NCBI GenBank assembly: GCA_910586735.1
Contig: CAJUJW010000004.1
Span: 1 to 64,000 of the forward strand
DNA from: an uncultured Oscillibacter sp.
GTDB lineage: Bacteria; Bacillota; Clostridia; Oscillospirales; Oscillospiraceae
DNA: 64,000 bases
Direction: 5' to 3'
Under the pieces are notes generated by a model. It did no database searches. It worked only from the letters and a program-made list of their open reading frames with translations, and was not told the origin of the DNA. Every line of letters begins with the position of its first letter. The stretch's first letter is position 1. Positions 15,014 to 22,907 of the stretch are shown piece by piece. Made by a program: the position numbers and the translations under genes.

Positions 15014-16408
15014 TTAAAACCGGAAATACAGGAAAGGGTTATAGCTGCCGTCCACCAGGTAGGCGGTGGAGAGCGCCAGCCCCAGGGCCATCAGCACCGG
15101 GGTCAGCGCCTTCCGGCCCCGCTCCGGTACCCGCTTCCACAGGTCCACAGTCAGGGTGGTGGACCCCAGGGCCAGCAGGAGCAAAATCACGGCCCAGCTC
15201 CTCAGCCGGTAGCCGTCCGGGGCGGACCACAGGGGCCCGCCGCCGAAGCACACGGCCAGATACCGCCCGCAGACCCCCAAGTCCTCCATGGCGAAGATTC
15301 CCCAGCCCACGAAGACCACCAGCAGGGTGTAAACCCGCTTGACCCACACCGGCGTCCGGGTGAGGAGGTCCCGGAAGACGAACCGCTCCAGGATGAGCCA
15401 CAGGCCGAAGTACAGCCCCCAGAGGATGAAGTTCCAGCTGGCCCCGTGCCAGAAGCCGGTGCAGAACCAGACAATCAGCAGGTTCCGCAGGGTCCGGGCC
15501 CTCCCTGCCCGGCTGCCCCCCAGGGGGAAGTACAGGTACTCCCGGAACCAGGAGGTCAGGGACATGTGCCACCGCCGCCAGAACTCCCCCACGGAGGTGG
15601 AGAGGTAGGGGTGGTCAAAGTTCTCGTCAAACCGGAAGCCCAGGATGCGCCCCAGGCCGATAGCCATGTCGGAGTAGCCGGAGAAGTCGAAGTAAATCTG
15701 AAACCCGAAGGCGAACAGCCCCGTCCAGCCCCCGGCAAACGTCAGCGCCCCGGCGGACTGGGAGGCCAGGCAGCTCTCCCACAGGGACCCGGCGGCGTTG
15801 GCCAGCAAAACCTTTTTCGCCAGGCCCACGGTGAACCGGCAGGCCCCCTGGGCGAAGTCCTGAGACGTGACGGTCCGCTCCGCCAGCTCCGCCGCCACGG
15901 TCTTGTACTTCACGATGGGCCCGGCGATGAGCTGGGGGAACAGCGTCACGTAGGCCCCGAAGTCGACGATGTTCCGCTGGACCGGCGCGTCCCGGCGGTA
16001 CACGTCGATGGTGTAGCTCATGGTCTGGAAGGTAAAGAAGGAGATGCCCAGGGGCAGGGGCAGCCCCAGCCGGGGGATGGACACGCCGGGAAGCAGGGAC
16101 AGGTTCGCCGCCAGGAAGTCCCAGTATTTGAAAAAGCCCAGAAGCAGCAGGTTGAACACCACCGACTGCCCCACGAACCACCGGGCCAGCCGGTCCCGGT
16201 CCCGGAACTTCTCCACCAGCAGGCCGTGGCTGTAGTCAATGAAGGTGGAGAGGAACATAATCCCCACGTACACCGGCTCGCCCCAGCCGTAGAAAAAAAG
16301 GCTGGTCAAAAGCAGTACAAAATTACGCCACCGAAGCGGCGTAATAAAGTACAGCGCCAGGGTCGCCGGCAGGTAGGCAAAGAGGAAGGTCAGACTGCTG
16401 AAAACCAT
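15014..16408 (-). CDS. MBOAT family O-acyltransferase (AlgI/DltB-like)
   Basis: A 464-residue polytopic membrane acyltransferase that moves acyl groups across the membrane onto an extracellular acceptor. It begins MVFSSLTFLFAYLP as AlgI homologues do, and carries the MBOAT blocks LGISFFTFQTMSYTIDVYR, YFDFSGYSDMAIGLGR, FWRRWHMSLTSWFREYLYFPLGG and FWHGASWNFILWG with the catalytic His. The ATG at 16408 matches the family N-terminus; a longer in-frame start at 16483 lies within the preceding gene. It sits between the DUF4358 and DHHW genes in one operon. Confidence 0.94.
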   Translation of the reverse strand: MVFSSLTFLFAYLPATLALYFITPLRWRNFVLLLTSLFFYGWGEPVYVGIMFLSTFIDYSHGLLVEKFRDRDRLARWFVGQSVVFNLLLLGFFKYWDFLAANLSLLPGVSIPRLGLPLPLGISFFTFQTMSYTIDVYRRDAPVQRNIVDFGAYVTLFPQLIAGPIVKYKTVAAELAERTVTSQDFAQGACRFTVGLAKKVLLANAAGSLWESCLASQSAGALTFAGGWTGLFAFGFQIYFDFSGYSDMAIGLGRILGFRFDENFDHPYLSTSVGEFWRRWHMSLTSWFREYLYFPLGGSRAGRARTLRNLLIVWFCTGFWHGASWNFILWGLYFGLWLILERFVFRDLLTRTPVWVKRVYTLLVVFVGWGIFAMEDLGVCGRYLAVCFGGGPLWSAPDGYRLRSWAVILLLLALGSTTLTVDLWKRVPERGRKALTPVLMALGLALSTAYLVDGSYNPFLYFRF

Positions 16409-16418
16409 GGCCCGCCCC

Positions 16419-16910
16419 TTATTCGGCCTGGAACTGGAGGGCAAACTGCTCCTCCAGCTCCTCCTGATGGGCCCCGGAGGCAATCAGGGCGGCGTAGGCC
16501 CCCTCCCGCAGCACCTTGGCCTTCTTCCAGGACTCCAGGGTCTCGGGATACCAGGCCCCGCCGTCCACCTGGCTGTCAATCCGGGCCTGGAGAATTTCGG
16601 CGGCCTTCTCCCCGTCCTCCTCCGTCTCGCCCTGGAAGAGGACAATCTCGTTCACGTCGGAGCTCATGGCGGGCACCTGGACGATCAGCTGCCTGGCGGG
16701 AATCTCCGGGAGGCCGGGGTAGTATTCCTCCAGCAGTCCCCCATCCACGGAGGTCATATAGCCCTCCTCCCAGCCGCAGGACTCCTCCATGCCGGCGTAC
16801 AGGTCGCTGAGGGACACCTCCGCCGCCTCCGGCCCGTCCTCCTTTTCCTGCCCGCCGCAGCCGGACAGGAACACCAGCGCCGCCAGAACCCATGCCATTC
16901 TCTTTTTCAT
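16419..16910 (-). CDS. DUF4358 lipoprotein
   Basis: A 163-residue secreted lipoprotein. The signal peptide ends in a lipobox LSGC (Cys18). The mature part resembles the DUF4358 family found next to MBOAT and DHHW genes in Clostridia, with a central block MSSDVNEIVLFQG and a C-terminal helix. Function is unknown; the constant neighbourhood suggests a part in the acylation machinery on the outer face of the membrane. It is first in the operon, 10 bp before the MBOAT gene, and is driven by the promoter at 16969-16997. Confidence 0.85.
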   Translation of the reverse strand: MKKRMAWVLAALVFLSGCGGQEKEDGPEAAEVSLSDLYAGMEESCGWEEGYMTSVDGGLLEEYYPGLPEIPARQLIVQVPAMSSDVNEIVLFQGETEEDGEKAAEILQARIDSQVDGGAWYPETLESWKKAKVLREGAYAALIASGAHQEELEEQFALQFQAE

Positions 16911-16963
16911 CCCGTTCTCCTCCCGCCGTTCCGGCCCCGCCGGAAAAGTTTTTTCTCTGTTCC

Positions 16964-16992
16964 TTGTTTTTATACAGGATTCGCGCTATAAT
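16964..16992 (+). promoter_or_regulatory. Promoter of the threonine aldolase gene
   Basis: TTGTTT (16964-16969), 17-bp spacer, TATAAT (16987-16992). It lies on almost the same bases as the oppositely oriented promoter at 16969-16997. Confidence 0.75.
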
Positions 16993-16997
16993 TTCAA
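16969..16997 (-). promoter_or_regulatory. Promoter of the DUF4358-MBOAT-DHHW operon
   Basis: Minus-strand TTGAAA (16992-16997), 17-bp spacer, TATAAA (16969-16974). Each promoter's -10 falls on the other's -35, so the two cannot be occupied at once. Confidence 0.7.
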
Positions 16998-17060
16998 CAT
17001 CAATTCTGTAACATTCCGTAACAGTTCTCTGGGGCGGTTGTTACTTTCTGGAGGTCAGAT

Positions 17061-18083
17061 ATGTACAGTTTCCGAAACGACTACAGCGAAGGGGCCCATC
17101 CCGTGGTGCTGAAAGCCCTCACCGAGACCAATCTGGAGCAGACCCGGGGCTACGGCCTGGACCCCCGCTGTGAAAAGGCGCGGGCCCTCATCCGTTCCCT
17201 CTGCGCCGCCCCCGAGGCGGACGTACACTTCGTGGTGGGGGGCACCCAGGCGAACCTGCTGGTGATTGAGGCCATGCTGAAGCCCTACGAGGCCGTCATC
17301 GCCGCCCACACGGGACACATCAACGTCCACGAAACCGGGGCCATCGAGGGCACGGGGCACAAGGTCATCGCCGTCCCCAGCCCCGACGGGAAAGTTACTC
17401 CCGCCATGATCGAGTCCGTCCCCGAGCTCCACAGCGACGAGCACCAGGTGAAGCCCGCCATGGTCTACGTCTCCAACACCACGGAAACCGGCACCGTCTA
17501 CTCCAAGGCGGAGCTGACGGCCCTCCGGCAGTGCTGCGACAAGCACGGGCTTATCCTCTTCCTGGACGGGGCCCGGCTGGGTTCCGCCCTGGCCTGCGGG
17601 GACATGACCCTCCCGGACTACGCGGCTCTGGCGGATGTCTTCTACATCGGCGGCACCAAGAACGGCGCCCTCTTCGGCGAGGCCCTGGTCTTCGCCAGGC
17701 CCCGGCCGGACTTCCGCTGGCACATCAAGCGCCGGGGCGCCATGTTCGCCAAGGGCCGCCTCCTGGGCCTCCAGTTCCAGGCCCTGCTGGAAAACGGCGC
17801 CTATCTGGACGCCGCCCGCCACGCCAACGCCCTGGCCCTCCGCCTCCGGGACGGGGTGGCCGCCCTGGGCTTCCCCCTGCCGGTGGAGTCCCCCTCCAAC
17901 CAGCAGTTCCCCGTCTTCCCCAACGAGGTGGTCTCCAAGCTCCAGGACATGGGCTATGAGTTCGAGGTGGACCACGCCGTGGACGCCGGGCACACCCAGA
18001 TCCGCCTGGTGACCAGCTGGGCCACGCCGGAACAGGCCGTGGAGGACTTCCTCCGGGACCTGGCCGTCTGCGCGGACCGGTAA
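17061..18083 (+). CDS. ltaE: Low-specificity threonine aldolase
   Basis: A 340-residue PLP enzyme of the beta-eliminating lyase/threonine aldolase family, splitting threonine or allo-threonine to glycine and acetaldehyde. It opens with SFRNDYSEGAHPVVLKAL; the cofactor-stacking region is GGTQANLLVIEA, the Asp of FLDGARLGSAL binds the pyridine nitrogen, and the PLP lysine is in YIGGTKNGALFGEA (about residue 200). A GGAGGTCAG precedes the ATG. It is monocistronic, between its own promoter and a perfect terminator. Role in glycine supply is inferred from the family. Confidence 0.93.
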   Translation: MYSFRNDYSEGAHPVVLKALTETNLEQTRGYGLDPRCEKARALIRSLCAAPEADVHFVVGGTQANLLVIEAMLKPYEAVIAAHTGHINVHETGAIEGTGHKVIAVPSPDGKVTPAMIESVPELHSDEHQVKPAMVYVSNTTETGTVYSKAELTALRQCCDKHGLILFLDGARLGSALACGDMTLPDYAALADVFYIGGTKNGALFGEALVFARPRPDFRWHIKRRGAMFAKGRLLGLQFQALLENGAYLDAARHANALALRLRDGVAALGFPLPVESPSNQQFPVFPNEVVSKLQDMGYEFEVDHAVDAGHTQIRLVTSWATPEQAVEDFLRDLAVCADR

Positions 18084-18105
18084 GACTTTTATCCAGGCCG
18101 TTTTC

Positions 18106-18137
18106 CACCCCCTCCGGCTGTGCCGGAGGGGGTGTTT
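18106..18137 (+). terminator. Terminator of ltaE
   Basis: Perfect 13-bp stem CACCCCCTCCGGC / GCCGGAGGGGGTG with a three-base loop, followed by TTT. Confidence 0.85.
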
Positions 18138-18169
18138 CGCGGGGGGAGGGCGGACACACAGGTCCGCCC

Positions 18170-18352
18170 CTACTGGATGTGCTCCTCGGGGAAGTTGTCC
18201 AGCACCCGGAAGCCCATCTCCTCGGACGTGGCCAGGGGGTACTTGTAAATGGTAACCGGGTCCTGGATGGGGCACATCCGCTTTTCCGGCTCCAGGCGAA
18301 GGAAGGGCTTTCCGTCGTCGTGGTTATTGACTGCCCGTCTGTCCTCTGACAT
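18170..18352 (-). CDS. Unrecognised 60-residue protein
   Basis: A 60-residue soluble protein that I do not recognise, beginning MSEDRRAVNNHDDGKPFLRLEPEKR and ending in EEMGFRVLDNFPEEHIQ. It has one Cys (in RMCPIQDP) and no membrane segment. Support for a real gene is a GAGGTGA ribosome binding site six bases before the ATG and an intergenic position free of other frames. It lies 54 bp downstream of ktrA on the same strand, separated by only a weak hairpin, so it may be transcribed from ktrB-ktrA. Confidence 0.6.
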   Translation of the reverse strand: MSEDRRAVNNHDDGKPFLRLEPEKRMCPIQDPVTIYKYPLATSEEMGFRVLDNFPEEHIQ

Positions 18353-18406
18353 GAAAAATCACCTCAAAGGAAGCATGCGCCGAAAACCGGAATCTATCGC
18401 CGGAAC

Positions 18407-19057
18407 TTAATGTAAATTCATCAGGCGGATGCCCGCCTCCTTGTCCCCGGCCACGATGAGGTGCCCGTCCTCCCGGAAGCGGTAGTTGGGGTCCACCAGG
18501 GGGACCACCACATCGCCGCTCTTCACCCCCAGGATGTTAACGTTGTATTTTTTGCGGACCTCCAGCTCGATGACCGTGCGGCCCTCCCACTCCTTGGGCA
18601 CCTCCAGCTCGAAGATGGCGAACTTGGGCGTCAGCTCGAAGTAGTCGAAGACGTTCTCGGCGGAAAAGCGGATGGCCGCCCGGCGGGCCATGTCCATCTC
18701 CGTGTGTACCACGAAGTCCGCCCCGATCTTCCGCAGGAACTTGATCTGCCGCTCCTGGTCCGCCCGGGCCACCACGAATTTCGCCCCCAGGTCCTTCAGG
18801 GCGGCGGTGGTCTCCAGGGAGCTCTGGAAGTCGTCCCGGACGCAGACGAAGCACACGTCGAAATTCCGCACGCCCAGGGTCTCCAGCACCTGCTCGTCCT
18901 GGCAGTCCCCCACGCAGGCGGCGGTGGCCAGGGAGGCGATTTTCGCCACCTTGTCCTCGTCACGGTCCAGAACCATGACCTCGTTCCCCAGCTCCAGCAG
19001 ATACCGGGTCAGGTGCCGCCCGAAGCGGCCCAGGCCGATGACCAAAAAGGATTTCAT
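18407..19057 (-). CDS. ktrA: Potassium uptake regulatory subunit KtrA/TrkA
   Basis: A 216-residue cytoplasmic gating subunit of a Ktr-type potassium transporter. Residues 1-135 form the RCK-N nucleotide-binding domain (GLGRFGRHLTRYLLELGNEV with the glycine motif, then VLDRDEDKV and CVGDCQDEQVL). Residues 140-216 form the RCK-C domain, which in this family can bind cyclic di-AMP. It follows ktrB by 17 bp in the same operon. The start at 19057 follows GGGAGGACGAGGG. Confidence 0.94.
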   Translation of the reverse strand: MKSFLVIGLGRFGRHLTRYLLELGNEVMVLDRDEDKVAKIASLATAACVGDCQDEQVLETLGVRNFDVCFVCVRDDFQSSLETTAALKDLGAKFVVARADQERQIKFLRKIGADFVVHTEMDMARRAAIRFSAENVFDYFELTPKFAIFELEVPKEWEGRTVIELEVRKKYNVNILGVKSGDVVVPLVDPNYRFREDGHLIVAGDKEAGIRLMNLH

Positions 19058-19074
19058 CCCTCGTCCTCCCTCTC

Positions 19075-20394
19075 TCATCCAATCAGAATTTTTTCGGGCA
19101 CGTAGCGCAGGCTGTTCTGGGCCCGCTTGCCCTTGGTCATGGCCAGGACCACGGACATGCTGCCCACCCGGCCCGCGAACATCATCAGAATCACCGCCCA
19201 CTTGGAAAGCGCCGGCAGAGACGCCGTCAGGTTCCGGCTCAGTCCCACGGTGCTCATGGCGGAAAAGGTCTCGTACAGCGCGTCCGTCAGCCCCGCGCCC
19301 TGGACGCACAGCACCATGCAGCCGCACAGCGCCCCGAAGAGGTACAGGCTGGCGGCGGAGTAGGCGTTGCGGATATCCCCCTCGTCCAGGCGGCGGTGGA
19401 AGACGTTCATGTCGTCCTGCCGCCGGATTCTGGACCGGACGCCCAGCACCAGCACCGCGAAGGTGTTCACCTTCACGCCGCCTCCGGTGGATCCGGAACC
19501 CGCGCCCACGAACATCAAAACCAGCATCAGCAGTACGCCCCCCTGGCTCAAAGTCCCCTGGTCCACCGAGGCGAAGCCCGCCGTCCGGGCCGTCACCGAC
19601 TGGAACGCCGCCATCAGCGCCCGGGTGGGGCCGTCCGCCCCGGCAAAGGCGTGGTCCGCCTCCAGGAACCAGAAGGCCACCGCGCCCCCGGCGAAGAGGC
19701 TCAGCGTGACGGCCAGGGACATCCTGGAGTGAAGCCGCCAGCGGCGGAAGCGCCGCCCGTGGGTCAGCGCGTCGTCCCACACCAGGAAGCCCAGGCCCCC
19801 GCAGATGATCAGCGCCATCAGCACCAGATTCAAAAATGGCTCCCCCGCCTCTGTGACGATGGAGGTCCCGGCGCCCAGAAGGTCAAAGCCCGCGTTGCAG
19901 AAGGCGGACACGGCGTGAAACACCGCCATCCAAAGGCCCCGCCCCAGGCCGTACCGGGGGCAGAACCAGAGGGTCAGCAGCGCCGCGCCCAGGCCCTCGC
20001 ACGCGAAGGTCACCAGCAGGGCCCGCCGGGCCAGGCGCACCACGCCCCCCAGCTGCAGGGCCCCCAGGCTGTCCTGAAGCAGGGCCCGCTGGCGGAGCCC
20101 CACCCGCCGCCGGACCAGCAGAGCCGCCGGCAGAGAGGCCGTCACAAAGCCCAGGCCCCCGATCTGAATCAGCAGGAGCAGAACCACCTGGCCGAAGGCG
20201 CTGAACTGGGTGGCGGTGTCGTACACCGTCAGCCCCGTGACGCAGGAGGCCGACGCCGAGGTGAAAACGGCGTTGATCCAGGGGATGCCCTCCCCGTTCC
20301 GGGAGGCGATGGGCAGGGACAGCAGGCAGGCCCCCGCCAGAATCAGCAGGGCAAAGCCCAGGGCCAGGGTCTGCACCGCGTTTGGTCTTCGCAT
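19075..20394 (-). CDS. ktrB: Potassium uptake membrane subunit KtrB/TrkH
   Basis: A 439-residue integral membrane potassium-translocating subunit. Four pore loops typical of the Trk/Ktr/HKT fold are visible: TSASASCVTGLTV, HAVSAFCNAGFDL, QSVTARTAGFASVD and FSAMSTVGLSRNL, each ending in the selectivity glycine. FVGAGSGSTGGGVKVNT is the intramembrane gating loop. The ATG at 20394 is preferred to a TTG at 20403 because the AGGAGG is ten bases away; the TTG lies against it. The AGGAG pairs with a CTCCT just before the start, which could hide the ribosome binding site. Confidence 0.94.
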   Translation of the reverse strand: MRRPNAVQTLALGFALLILAGACLLSLPIASRNGEGIPWINAVFTSASASCVTGLTVYDTATQFSAFGQVVLLLLIQIGGLGFVTASLPAALLVRRRVGLRQRALLQDSLGALQLGGVVRLARRALLVTFACEGLGAALLTLWFCPRYGLGRGLWMAVFHAVSAFCNAGFDLLGAGTSIVTEAGEPFLNLVLMALIICGGLGFLVWDDALTHGRRFRRWRLHSRMSLAVTLSLFAGGAVAFWFLEADHAFAGADGPTRALMAAFQSVTARTAGFASVDQGTLSQGGVLLMLVLMFVGAGSGSTGGGVKVNTFAVLVLGVRSRIRRQDDMNVFHRRLDEGDIRNAYSAASLYLFGALCGCMVLCVQGAGLTDALYETFSAMSTVGLSRNLTASLPALSKWAVILMMFAGRVGSMSVVLAMTKGKRAQNSLRYVPEKILIG

Positions 20395-20466
20395 AAGGAG
20401 CAACCCTCCTAAAACTTGGTTTTCTCAACAATCATTATACCCCAAAAAATTCCTTTTTCAAGGGGG

Positions 20467-21570
20467 TCACTCCAGGAGCAGCAGGTGCTTGAGGAAGTCC
20501 ATGCCCTGGGGCAGCACCATTTCGTCGTCAAAGCAGAACTCCGGGGAGTGGAGCTCCGGCGTGTCCCCTATGCCCAGGAGGAAGAACAGGCCCGGAACCC
20601 GCCGCTGGTAGAAGGAGAAGTCCTCCGCCGTCAGCGTGGGCGCGTCCAGGGGCAGCGGCGCGTCCTCCCCCAGGCCGGACACCACCGTCTCGTACAGCCC
20701 CTCGTGGTTCCACACCGCCGGGTAGCCCTGGCTCAGACGGACCTCCACGGCGCATCCGGTCTCCTCCGCGATATCCCGGCCGATCTCCTCCAGCCGCCGC
20801 CGGCAGAGGGCCTGGGTCTCGTCCCGGAAGGTGCGCAGACTCCCCTCCAGCCGGGTCTCCCCGCTGACGGCGTTGCGCACCGTGCCTGAGACCATTTTGC
20901 CGAAGCGCAGCACCACCGGCTCCTCCCCCGGAAGGCTCTCCGCCATGGCGTAGGCCCGGCGGAGGTACTCCGCCCCCGCCGTCAGGGCGTCGATGCCCTC
21001 CGCCGCCCGGCCGATGTGGACGCTTTTGCCGGTGAGACTCACCGTCACCTCGTTGGACCGGGCCATGATGGGGCCCGGGCGGCAGTAGATTTTCCCCTGT
21101 TCCAGCTTGGGCCAGAGGTGCATGGCGAAGACCCGCTCGGCCCGGTGCCGCTCCAGCACGCCGGTCTCGCAGAGCTTTTCCGCCCCGCCGGTGGTCTCCT
21201 CCGAGGGCTGGAAGAGGAAGAGGACGTTCCGGGGCAGGGCCTTCCTGTGGGCCGAGGCGTAGGCCGCCAGGGCCAGGGCCATGGCGGTGTTCCCGTCGTG
21301 GCCGCAGGCGTGCATGGCCCCGGAGTGGGTCGAGGCGTAGTCCAGGCCCGTGGCCTCCGGGATGGGCAGCGCGTCCATGTCCGCCCGGAAGGCAACGGTG
21401 GTCTCCTTCCCCGCGTCCAGAAAGGCGCAGACACTGGAGGGTATGGGGGAAAAGGTCTCCAGCTCAAAGCTGGCCAGGGCGGACTGCACATAGGCGCAGG
21501 TCTCCGGCAGGCGGTCGTCCAGTTCCGGGATGCGGTGCAGGGCGCGGCGGTATTCAACAACAGGCTGCAT
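20467..21570 (-). CDS. M20 family amidohydrolase, likely N-acetyldiaminopimelate deacetylase
   Basis: A 367-residue zinc amidohydrolase of the M20D group (IAA-amino acid/hippurate hydrolase type). Metal ligands are seen in MHACGHDGN, QPSEETTGGAEKL and MHLWP, and the dimer domain includes GKSVHIGRAAEGIDA. It is divergent from the riboswitch-controlled dapA-dapB-dapH genes, and DapH here is the N-acetyl type, so a deacetylase for N-acetyl-LL-diaminopimelate is the most economical role. That is inference from position; hippurate-hydrolase-like activity is the alternative. AGGAGG before the ATG at 21570 sets the start; a longer frame to 21675 crosses the promoter. Confidence 0.85.
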   Translation of the reverse strand: MQPVVEYRRALHRIPELDDRLPETCAYVQSALASFELETFSPIPSSVCAFLDAGKETTVAFRADMDALPIPEATGLDYASTHSGAMHACGHDGNTAMALALAAYASAHRKALPRNVLFLFQPSEETTGGAEKLCETGVLERHRAERVFAMHLWPKLEQGKIYCRPGPIMARSNEVTVSLTGKSVHIGRAAEGIDALTAGAEYLRRAYAMAESLPGEEPVVLRFGKMVSGTVRNAVSGETRLEGSLRTFRDETQALCRRRLEEIGRDIAEETGCAVEVRLSQGYPAVWNHEGLYETVVSGLGEDAPLPLDAPTLTAEDFSFYQRRVPGLFFLLGIGDTPELHSPEFCFDDEMVLPQGMDFLKHLLLLE

Positions 21571-21616
21571 AACGTTGCCTCCTTCAATGCGGTTAATATT
21601 CATCGTATTGTTTTCT

Positions 21617-21646
21617 AATATAGCATGTTCCGGCGGCGGGAGGCAA
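21617..21646 (-). promoter_or_regulatory. Promoter of the M20 hydrolase gene
   Basis: Minus-strand TTGCCT (21641-21646), 18-bp spacer, extended TGcTATATT (-10 at 21617-21622). Confidence 0.65.
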
Positions 21647-21698
21647 GGGGCGGCGGCGTTTTCGTCGGTTTCCACAAGGATTTTTTGCGCCTACCCCC

Positions 21699-21727
21699 TT
21701 GCAACCGGGTTTGGAAGATGATATGAT
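21699..21727 (+). promoter_or_regulatory. Promoter of the lysine riboswitch-dap operon
   Basis: TTGCAA (21699-21704), 17-bp spacer, TATGAT (21722-21727), just upstream of the riboswitch. Confidence 0.75.
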
Positions 21728-21734
21728 AACGAAA

Positions 21735-21930
21735 AATGAGATAGAGGCGCGGAGACGAAGAAGTCGCGGGAGCCGGCAGGCTGAGAACGCGACGGAGGCA
21801 GCTCCGCCGAATCCCCCGTCCAGGCGTGGGCGGGAGATGGGTCCGGGGGGAAGACCTCCGGGACTGTCCGCGGCCCCAGGGCCGCGGGGGCGCTATCCGC
21901 TTACAGAACCGTCACGCCGTCTCCCGGCGT
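21735..21930 (+). promoter_or_regulatory. Lysine riboswitch (L-box)
   Basis: The leader of dapA carries the conserved L-box segments in order: ATAGAGGCGCGG (21741-21752), AAGAAGTC, GAGCCGGCAGG, CTGAGA (21781-21786) and GGAGGCAGCTCCGCCGAA (21794-21811), then two further hairpins and the closing strand. It is followed by an intrinsic terminator and then dapA. Lysine binding is expected to favour termination. The assignment rests on the core motifs and on the lysine-pathway operon downstream. Confidence 0.93.
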
Positions 21931-21937
21931 GTACCCT

Positions 21938-21970
21938 GTCGGCAGGAGCGCGCCTCTGCCGGCTTTTTTT
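21938..21970 (+). terminator. Riboswitch-controlled terminator before dapA
   Basis: A GTCGGCAGGAGCG / CGCCTCTGCCGGC stem followed by seven T residues (21964-21970), 50 bp upstream of dapA. Confidence 0.9.
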
Positions 21971-22019
21971 CTACCTCATCCCCCATTCCATTTCTATTTC
22001 AATCTGGAGGGCTATTTAA

Positions 22020-22907
22020 ATGAAATTCAATAATCCCACCGGCTCCATCGTCGCCATGATCACCCCCTTCCGCCAGGACGGCAGCGTCAACTTCGACGCC
22101 CTCACCCAGCTTCTCGAGCGGCAGATCGCCGCCGGGACCGACGGCATCCTCACCCTGGGCACCACCGGCGAGTACCCCACCATGAGCCACGAGGAGGACG
22201 CCTCCGTGGTGGCCCACACCATCAAGGTGGTGGACGGCCGGGTCCCCGTCATTGTGGGCAGCGGCTCCAACTGCACCGCCACCCAGGTGGAAAAGAGTAT
22301 CCAGTATCAGGATATGGGAGCCGACGCCTTGCTGCTCATCGCCCCCTACTACAACAAGGCCAACCCCGAGGGCATGTACCGCCACTTCGCCGAAACGGCG
22401 GACAAGGTCCAGATTCCCTGCCTGCTCTACAACGTGCCGGGCCGCACCGGCTGCTCCATCCCCGTGTCCGTGGTGGAGAAGCTCAGCAAACATCCCCAGA
22501 TCTCCGGCATCAAGGAGGCCAGCGGGGACATGTCCTACGCTATGAAAATCGCCCACTGCGTGGGGCCGGACTTCGTCCTCTACTCCGGCAACGACGACAT
22601 CACCCTCCCCCTGATGAGCATCGGGGGCAGCGGGGTCATCTCCGTCTTCGCCAACGTCTGCCCGGACGTGTGCCATCAAATCGTGGCGGACTACGCCGGG
22701 GGGAACCAGGCCCGGGCCCTGGAGACCCACCTGAAATACCTGCGGCTGATGAACGATCTCTTTATGGAGGTGAACCCCATCCCCGTCAAGTCCGCCCTGA
22801 ACATGATGGGTCTGGACGCGGGTCCCCTGCGCATGCCCCTCTGCGAGATGAGCGGCGAGCACCAGGCGGCCCTCCGGGCCACGCTGGAGGAGGTTGGCCT
22901 GCTGTGA
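22020..22907 (+). CDS. dapA: 4-Hydroxy-tetrahydrodipicolinate synthase
   Basis: A 295-residue TIM-barrel aldolase that condenses pyruvate with aspartate semialdehyde. Class I motifs are complete: GTTGEYPTMSHEE, APYYNKANPEGMYRHF, the Tyr of LLYNVPGRTG, and the Schiff-base lysine in GIKEASGDM (about residue 164). CTGGAGG precedes the ATG. It is first of three riboswitch-controlled genes and overlaps dapB by four bases (GTGA). Confidence 0.97.
   Translation: MKFNNPTGSIVAMITPFRQDGSVNFDALTQLLERQIAAGTDGILTLGTTGEYPTMSHEEDASVVAHTIKVVDGRVPVIVGSGSNCTATQVEKSIQYQDMGADALLLIAPYYNKANPEGMYRHFAETADKVQIPCLLYNVPGRTGCSIPVSVVEKLSKHPQISGIKEASGDMSYAMKIAHCVGPDFVLYSGNDDITLPLMSIGGSGVISVFANVCPDVCHQIVADYAGGNQARALETHLKYLRLMNDLFMEVNPIPVKSALNMMGLDAGPLRMPLCEMSGEHQAALRATLEEVGLL

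Noticed and set aside
14831..16810. A 659-codon open frame on the plus strand opposite the MBOAT gene
   Set aside because: Low-complexity Pro/Gln/Gly translation, antisense to a clear acyltransferase, no start signals.
21699..22019. A 106-codon frame ending at the dapA start
   Set aside because: It is the lysine riboswitch and its terminator read as protein; the RNA motifs explain the sequence better.
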